A stretch of 11,715 nt of DNA from Thermomucor indicae-seudaticae (lineage: Eukaryota; Mucoromycota; Mucoromycetes; Mucorales; Lichtheimiaceae): contig JSYX01000826.1 of the NCBI GenBank assembly GCA_000787465.1, positions 1 through 11,715 on the forward strand, given 5' to 3'. The notes below the pieces were generated by a model, which was not told where the DNA came from, did no database searches, and was given only the letters and a program-made list of their open reading frames with translations. Positions 7,851 through 11,715 of this stretch are shown piece by piece (position 1 is the first letter of the stretch; the number at the start of each line of letters is the position of its first letter). The position numbers and the translations under genes are program-made.

Positions 7851-10320
7851 TTAATTCCCCAATAGCCACTCCGTAACGGTCCGTTCTTTATCTTTGGTGT
7901 CTTCTTCTTCCCAAACTTCGTCAGGCACGAACCACTCCTCGTCACCTTCAATCATGCCTTTTTCGCTCGCACTGCTGTTATTACTGGGCCGTCGATGCTC
8001 CAGTCCGCTACTACTACTGCTACTACTACTGACGGTGCTTACGACCACCTGAGGTAGCGATACGTTTTCTTGCTTCTTGTTGTCTAGATCCGTCTGGACA
8101 GCCATATCCACTGGTATCACGTATCGTGGAGGCAAAAACACCGGAGCCCGTTGTTGTCGTTGTACACTTGTCGTCTCTTGCTGTTGACGCAAGACATACA
8201 GCGTTCTGTCCCGTCGTCGATCCACCAGCAACGGAGAAGCCGACTCGGGTCCTCCCTGCTCAAACCGAAGCACCTTATCTCGCACAACACCGCCATGTAG
8301 TTGAATTGCTGATGACGGCGTTTTGGATCCCGTTTCCGCATAATGAAGTGCAAAGCTTTCATGGAACGACGTGGGTCGCGCGCTGCTGATCATGGACGCC
8401 CGTTTGGCTACCATACTTGAAGGCCGCTGCATCTTCTCAACGCTGGTGGCGGTGGTGGTGCTGGTGCTTTTACGCATCCTTGGAGCCGGTGGCGTTGTTG
8501 ATGATGATGATGCTGTGTTGCTGGGTCGATGGTTATTTACCGGTGGTTTCGGTGCGCTTCGTGGATTCTCGAAGGGTTCAATAGGCTCTTTCAATGATGA
8601 CCCTGGCGGCTTTGTATCACGCGCAGGAGAAGAACCATGGTTTAATGATGACCGTTGCGGAAGAGGAGAGGACACGTGTGGATGATTGGAAGAGGCGGGT
8701 CGCGGCTGTTGCTGCTGGCGGGTGGAGGCGTGAACTGTACTAGTAGTTTTCGGTTCGTCAGGGACACTGTGGTCGCTCATAATCTCAATCGACTTTAACC
8801 GACTAGGCGTGAGCGAGACCCGGACTGTATCGCCGGACCGTATTAATTCTTCAAAATCGATAACGGGAGAATCGGAATTATATACAGAGACGGATACTCG
8901 AGGTGGAGGAGGAGAATTAGGCCGTGAAGATGATGATGTTGGGGATGTAGCGTGCTCGTACGATACTGAACTCCGTTTGGTATCTTTGCGGAATAACCTG
9001 AACCCTTTCCTGCTTCCTGATGACGTGGTCGAGCTGACTGTGTTCGTACTGGTACTGGTACTTATGATCGACACGGGTCGTCCCGGCTTTGATGGCTGAG
9101 GCGTCTTTGTTGTGGTTGTTGGACGCACAGACGATGATGATGACGATATCCTCGATTCCTGCGTCGGACTGTAAAGCGCATCCTCATTGTCCGCATCGCT
9201 ATAGTCGAATCCAGCAGCAGCATCAACGTAATCGCTTGCTGCAGTACTCTGTGTCATTGCTTGTCAAATCAAAGATGTTTGAGTCACTCTCCCTCTGTAT
9301 CACTGCATCGATCAACGAAGCTTACTTGAATCCCGCATATTTCGCTTTTGCATAGATGTCACAGGACTCGGAGCCGGTGACGGTAAATTATGCTTTGGGT
9401 AGTAGCCAAATGATGAGGCTCGTTTCTAATGAATCCATCCATACTATGAGCTACATCCCCCGATATTTCCAAATCTCATCCGTTAGCGCTAACCTCCAGA
9501 CGTCCTCGTAGCTCCATGCGCTGGAACAATGACCCGACTTGCGCATCATCTATCAACGTCAGAAACACTTCACGTACACGAATGTATTCGGTATCCTCAT
9601 GTTCTGCTGTAATCGCAATGGCCTTTTTTTGTGCAACGAGCAGAAGATCAGTAAATGGGTGTGACGTTTGGGAAAACTCACTCACCGTGAGAATGTATTC
9701 AGCCATATGCTCAATCACTGCCGTCACATAAACTGTAACAATGGGCGAAACGTCGTCGCTGCTTTTGGACTGTTTCCATCGTTCGGTCGCTGATTGTTGG
9801 TGTTGGTGTTGCTGGTGGTTTTTCTCTGCCAGCGTGCAATAGTCGGCGCACTGCATCCGAAGCGTGTTCAATAGACGATCGAATGACTGATCATCCAGAT
9901 GACGTGTCCGTTCATAAGCATCGTAATAATCAATGGCTGTTTCTGCTGTGGTCTCTGTGAATGACTTGACTTGCATCTCGGCTTCGACAATCGCATTCTT
10001 TCCGAGGCTGGATGGGACTAATTCGAGCACTGAAGCTTTCAGTCGAGACAGGTCGAATGAACGTGCGCTGTGAACGAGGATGGACAGGAATTCATCCAGA
10101 AACTGATTGATACATTGCAAAGCATCGGTGGACACACGCAAAGGGTCGACTTCGGTGATGATGGCGTTGGCAGCTCTGTGGCAGACGTAGCGCGGTTCGA
10201 CTATGAAGATAAACTGAATTCTTTAGCTTGAGTTTTGGTAACACCAGACGCTAAAGAAGAGACAGAGAGAGGGGGGGAGCCGAGCGTTTCTTTACCTCGA
10301 GGCGGTACAGTGGAAGTCAT
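7851..10320 (-). CDS. Unrecognised 718-residue protein: two histone-fold-like segments plus long Ser/Pro-rich tail, five exons
   Basis: Reverse-strand exons 10320-10296, 10200-9686, 9622-9494, 9425-9326 and 9238-7851 total 2157 nt; introns are 95, 63, 68 and 87 nt. Phases close at every junction, and the join into the last exon keeps its frame. Residues about 11-80 and 160-216 each show a short helix, a long amphipathic helix and a further helix, as in histone folds. In the second, TVYVTAVIEHMAEYILTAIA and EYIRVREVFLTLIDDAQVGS recall the H2A core. Between them lies a His/Gln-rich linker (137-145). From 224 the chain is low complexity (Ser, Pro, Thr) with ordered-looking islands: KGFRLFRKD (335-343), DFEELIRSGDTVRVSLTPSRLK (384-405) and an acidic-aromatic C-terminus, EEWFVPDEVWEEE, ending in TEWLLGN. 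Function is unknown. Sos proteins have an N-terminal double histone fold, but no GEF domain is seen here. Confidence 0.75.
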
Positions 10321-10650
10321 GATCTTCTCTTACGGCCGAATGGAAACGAGTTTTGGAATGAAATAGATGGTATCGCAAGAAAGTTGCTTAATACCGTACA
10401 ATCGAATGCATAAACGAAGCAAAGCTAAAAAAAAGAAAAATGGCGCGAAGAAGAACAAGACAGGGATTGATCAAAAAAGTCTTTGTCAGTGAGTCGTCTT
10501 CGGAAAGAATCAAAAAGGAGAAAGAGGGAACTGCGGGGGCGAAAGAGAAAGGAGAAGGATGGGTTGTACCTGACACGACAGTATAATGAGGTTGTGCGAC
10601 TTGCGCACGGCTTTAAGGCACCGTAACCCCGAATGGGGGACATCCTGACA
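10321..10650 (-). promoter_or_regulatory. Probable promoter and leader of the double-histone-fold gene
   Basis: Read on the reverse strand, bases about 10420-10560 are a long pyrimidine-rich tract interrupted by short mixed sequence, like the leaders before the other genes here. A weak TATA-like ATTATAC lies near 10580. The open frames crossing this region on the reverse strand are Phe/Ser-rich translations of the tract and do not look coding. Confidence 0.4.
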
Positions 10651-11715
10651 AATTGCGTACGAAATGTCTCATTGTAGATCTGATTGGATCACGTTGGGTC
10701 TGAGCTGGAATTTCAGGCTATCTTTAGCGTACTCATCCAAACGATTTACGTATTTTGTCACGTTATCCAATTCCCCGTCTGTTTTTTGCTCTGATGAAAA
10801 AGATCTTCTGGCGACGATCATTTTGCCGCGAATTCCATTTTTTTCATTTGGCTGTTTGCATAAAGGATGTTCATCATAAAGTTCTCTCTATTTCCTCTTT
10901 GCAAGGGTTTACTACAACGTGGATGAATCCATGCCACGTGGGCAATGTTGCCAATATGATCTATTTGCCAAGGGTCTGCTGCGATCATGCCACGTATAAA
11001 CTGGCTCGCCCCAAATAGATATTTAAGCAGAGGGTGTCCAGCGACAGTACTACTACATGCTTTTCTCATTTCTTTCTTCTCAAGACTGTAAGCACACTCT
11101 TTGAAACGTTGTATGATCATGGTGTTCACATCATCGACAAGAGTCCGTCAATGAAAGATTATCACCAAGTATCGAGATATTTTCGCACAAGACTTTTGAC
11201 CAGCGATAATCCTACACGCAAGGTAGAACAACGAAGGTCTTTTATGGGTGCGATGAAGGTTGTTTCTAACGACAAGGGTATTCTTTGCCAAGTTGCGTGA
11301 TGGTACGTTCTTTCTGTTACGATTTTCTATCGATGCAAATTCTCCTTTTCATTTTGGGGAGTGTTGGGCCGACTGCGGGCCTAAACGGCAGGGGCGGGCG
11401 AGTGTGGATTTCTTTCACACACGGTCAATTCTAAATCGTTTTCTTTGTCACCGCCCTTGACCGGAAACAGGTGCGGGAATGGTCCCCGTTGTAAGAGGGT
11501 ATTACTGCGGGTAAGTAACAATGCTTTAAGGATCTTGAACAACAGACTGATAATTGGACAATATGTGCTGCTTGAGGTACGTTTTGCGCGTCCACTGAAA
11601 GCCAAGCTTAAGCAGAAGGTGAGCAAATCATACTGTTTATTGATTGAACATTTGCGTCACTCGAAATACATTTTACATCAACTGCAAGCCGAATTTGCGC
11701 TAACATACGATCAAA
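10651..11715. other. Right-hand spacer without a supportable gene
   Basis: Short overlapping frames occur on both strands (longest about 100 codons), none with recognisable family features or convincing exon structure. A TATAAA (10995-11000) and an AT-rich TATTTAA nearby (about 11020) could be a promoter for a plus-strand transcript starting near 11040. The downstream frame (11034-11300) is unconvincing as protein. A gene edge or decayed gene cannot be excluded. Confidence 0.45.
10930..10995 (+). repeat. Direct repeat of CATGCCACGT, 56 bp apart
   Basis: The ten-base word CATGCCACGT occurs at 10930-10939 and 10986-10995. The first copy extends into a CACGTG E-box; the second runs straight into TATAAA. 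It may be a paired transcription-factor site, for example for a bHLH protein. Only the repeat itself is seen; the role is inferred. Confidence 0.4.

Noticed and set aside
7851..9257. A stand-alone 468-residue gene starting at the ATG at 9257
   Set aside because: That ATG lies inside a stretch that splices out cleanly (9239-9325). Phase and composition join the frame to upstream exons.
9476..10141. A stand-alone 221-residue gene starting at the ATG-like codon near 10141
   Set aside because: No start is needed there. The protein pattern continues upstream to a short first exon at 10296-10320, and the last codons before 9476 belong to an intron.
10190..10205. A GGTTCGA-type tRNA B-box core
   Set aside because: There is no matching A box or cloverleaf around it. 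The bases are explained by the acceptor and first codons of exon 2 of the reverse-strand gene.

Overview
The window is nuclear DNA of a filamentous fungus. Genes carry short introns (62-108 nt) with GT...AG ends, promoters have pyrimidine-rich leaders, and coding DNA is richer in G and C than the AT-rich spacers. The gene set, with a family-49-type glycosyltransferase, Sec66 and a fungal Get5, fits an early-diverging fungus, perhaps Mucoromycota. The exact lineage is inference.

Layout, left to right. Bases 1-1675 hold no gene I can support and end in the promoter of a six-exon malate synthase gene (1676-3671, +). After a short spacer comes a three-exon type II membrane glycosyltransferase resembling LARGE (4107-5532, +). 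A gene-poor gap of about 550 bases follows. Sec66 (6084-6804, -, two exons) and Get5 (6931-7744, +, three exons) are divergent and share a 126-bp promoter. Get5 converges tail to tail on a large five-exon gene (7851-10320, -) that I do not recognise by name. Its 718-residue product appears to have two histone-fold-like segments followed by a long Ser/Pro-rich disordered tail. Bases 10321-11715 hold promoter-like sequence and no supportable gene.

All exon structures were worked out by hand from splice consensus, reading-frame phase and protein-family continuity. Each one closes on a whole number of codons.

Functions. Malate synthase is the second dedicated glyoxylate-cycle enzyme. The glycosyltransferase acts in the secretory pathway. 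Sec66 (post-translational ER translocation) and Get5 (tail-anchored protein delivery to the ER) serve two parallel SRP-independent routes into the ER, so their head-to-head arrangement is notable. The double-histone-fold gene is the least explained and most interesting item.
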